Made by a program: the position numbers and the translations under genes. A stretch of 43,521 bases of DNA, taken from the NCBI RefSeq assembly GCF_902459805.1, contig NZ_CABPST010000020.1, positions 1-43,521 of the forward strand, read 5' to 3'. The notes beneath the pieces were generated by a model that searched no databases, was not told the origin of the DNA, and saw nothing but the letters and a program-made list of their open reading frames with translations. Position 1 is the first letter of the stretch. Each line of letters starts with the position of its first letter. This document shows, piece after piece, positions 42,565-43,521 of the stretch. The DNA is from Pandoraea bronchicola. Lineage in GTDB: Bacteria; Pseudomonadota; Gammaproteobacteria; Burkholderiales; Burkholderiaceae.

Positions 42565-43521
42565 TTACTGATTTCGCTCAACGATCACGAGCGGCACGCG
42601 AACACCGCCCGACGTCATCATCGCCTGCAACGGCAGGGCTCCCGCAGGAACCGATGTCGCCGTAAATGCTCGCGATTGCGGCTCGAACTTCAACCACGAT
42701 GGCAAGGGTTGGCCGTTTGCCAGCGTCACGGTTGTCGTAGCGTCCGTGGCGCCAGGAACCGCCTTTTCGGGCAACGCGAAACGGAAATGGCTGCCCGGCC
42801 GCGCCATTGCCTTTGGCACCGACACCGCGATGAGATCGGACGGGCTACCGGACGCCTTCAGGCTCACTGTCACCGTGATGCCGTTAGGGTCGTCGACCGC
42901 ACCGCTCGACGAACCGCCGTTGCCAGAGGACGAACCGCCGCTCGATGAAGAGCCCGACTCGTTATCCTTGCCGCCACTCGAACCGCTGCTCGACGATCCG
43001 CCGTTGCTTGAGGACGAACCACTGCCCGATGACGAGCCCGAGTCGGAATCCTTGCCGCCGCTCGAACCACTGCCCGACGAGGAGCCCGAGTCGGAATCCT
43101 TGCCACCGCTCGAACCGCTGCTCGACGAACCGCCGTTGCTCGAGGACGAGCCACTGCCCGATGACGATCCCGAATCGGAATCCTTGCCGCCACTCGAACC
43201 GCTGCTCGACGATCCGCCGTTGCTCGAGGACGAACCACTGCTCGATGAGGAGCCCGAGTCGGGATCCTTCCCGCCGCTCGAACCGCTGCTCGACGATCCA
43301 CCGTTGCCGGAGGATGAGCCACTGCCCGATGACGAGCCCGAGTCGGAGTCCTTGCCACCGCTCGAACCACTGCTCGACGATCCGCCATTACTCGAGGACG
43401 AGCCACTGCCCGATGAAGAGCCCGACTCGTTATCCTTGCCGCCGCTCGAACCGCTGCTCGACGAACCACCGTTGCCGGAGGATGAGCCACTGCCCGACGA
43501 CGAGCCCGAGTCGGAATCCTT
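42565..43521 (-). CDS. Ser/Gly/Asp-repeat surface protein, 3' end only (partial)
   Basis: The frame is open from the right window edge to the TAA at 42565, giving 318 residues of the C-terminus; the N-terminus lies outside. About 210 residues are low-complexity repeats of Ser, Gly, Asp, Asn, Glu and Lys (for example KDSDSGSSSGSGSSSGNGG), 28 residues per unit. They resemble the stalks of surface proteins such as Ser-Asp repeat adhesins. After ..SSSGAVDDPNGITVTVSL comes a ~100-residue domain ending ANGQPLPSWLKFEPQSRAF, ATSVPAGALPLQ and VRVPLVIVERNQ. It looks like a cadherin/Ig-like (CADG, He_PIG) module. A secreted or surface-attached adhesin is likely; the transport route is not visible. The shorter Arg/Ala-rich frame on the same strand here is only a shadow of the repeats. 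Confidence 0.85.
   Translation of the reverse strand, partial: KDSDSGSSSGSGSSSGNGGSSSSGSSGGKDNESGSSSGSGSSSSNGGSSSSGSSGGKDSDSGSSSGSGSSSGNGGSSSSGSSGGKDPDSGSSSSSGSSSSNGGSSSSGSSGGKDSDSGSSSGSGSSSSNGGSSSSGSSGGKDSDSGSSSGSGSSGGKDSDSGSSSGSGSSSSNGGSSSSGSSGGKDNESGSSSSGGSSSGNGGSSSGAVDDPNGITVTVSLKASGSPSDLIAVSVPKAMARPGSHFRFALPEKAVPGATDATTTVTLANGQPLPSWLKFEPQSRAFTATSVPAGALPLQAMMTSGGVRVPLVIVERNQ
42964..43521. repeat. 84-bp tandem coding repeats
   Basis: The landmark (A/G)TCCTT recurs at 42964, 43048, 43096, 43180, 43264, 43348, 43432 and 43516. Every interval is 84 bp except one of 48 bp (43048-43096), a unit shortened in frame by 36 bp. All lengths are multiples of three, so copy-number change would alter stalk length without breaking the frame. 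The array continues past the right edge. Copies differ by scattered, mostly third-position changes, so they are not freshly duplicated. Confidence 0.93.

Noticed and set aside
42870-43490. Arg/Ala-rich repeated frame on the minus strand
   Set aside because: It is the +1-type shadow of the 84-bp repeats. The Ser/Gly/Asp frame is open through the stop at 42565 and continues into a folded C-terminal domain.
42964-43521. CRISPR array
   Set aside because: The repeats are contiguous 84-bp coding units with no unique spacers and no cas genes nearby.

Overview
The window is a GC-rich stretch of a bacterial chromosome. Coding style, dense same-strand operons and the gene families present (two-partner secretion adhesin, FecI/FecR signalling, PotABCD-type transporter, GlxA-type AraC regulators) fit a betaproteobacterium of the order Burkholderiales. 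Pandoraea or a close relative is my best guess, but the genus is inferred, not shown. No rRNA, tRNA, CRISPR array or insertion sequence was seen.

Left half (1-25,137), minus strand: a large envelope system. A structured 8-bp tandem repeat (1-120) abuts the end of a gene for a ~4,450-residue filamentous-haemagglutinin-type exoprotein (TpsA, 113-13456). Upstream of it, in the same direction, lie a FecR-type anti-sigma factor, a FecI-type ECF sigma factor and a periplasmic protein joining an STN domain to a TonB-like C-terminus. Beyond an intrinsic terminator (16222-16268) a second minus-strand operon encodes, in order of transcription, a TpsB (FhaC/ShlB) outer-membrane pore, an ExbB fused to periplasmic DUF2341 and LamG-like domains, ExbD, a TonB-like protein, a putative porin, a periplasmic coiled-coil protein and a YbjN-family protein. 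A small secreted protein is divergent from TpsB. My reading is that these genes form one system: a giant secreted adhesin, its pore, a dedicated proton-motive-force machine with a carbohydrate-binding-like sensor, and a cell-surface-signalling switch with no FecA-type receptor gene in the window.

Middle (25,203-30,850): an orphan FixJ/LuxR-type regulator whose receiver domain has lost its phosphorylation site is divergent from a four-gene plus-strand operon (YcaC-like cysteine hydrolase, YtcJ-like amidohydrolase with a Cys/His-rich tail, DoxX, XapX). Then come a gene of unknown function and a relatively AT-rich gap holding a probable 36-residue membrane peptide with a strong ribosome binding site, a structured leader and an intrinsic terminator.

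Right half (30,871-43,521): a transport and catabolism operon (periplasmic binding protein, ATPase, two permeases, proline-racemase-family enzyme lacking the second catalytic cysteine) with a divergent GlxA-type AraC regulator. Next is an operon of a Tat-exported DJ-1/PfpI protein, an M15-peptidase-like protein and an isopenicillin-N-epimerase-like PLP enzyme, with a second divergent GlxA-type regulator. Last are an ICMT-type membrane methyltransferase and the 3' end of a surface protein gene made of 84-bp Ser/Gly/Asp repeats that run off the window edge.
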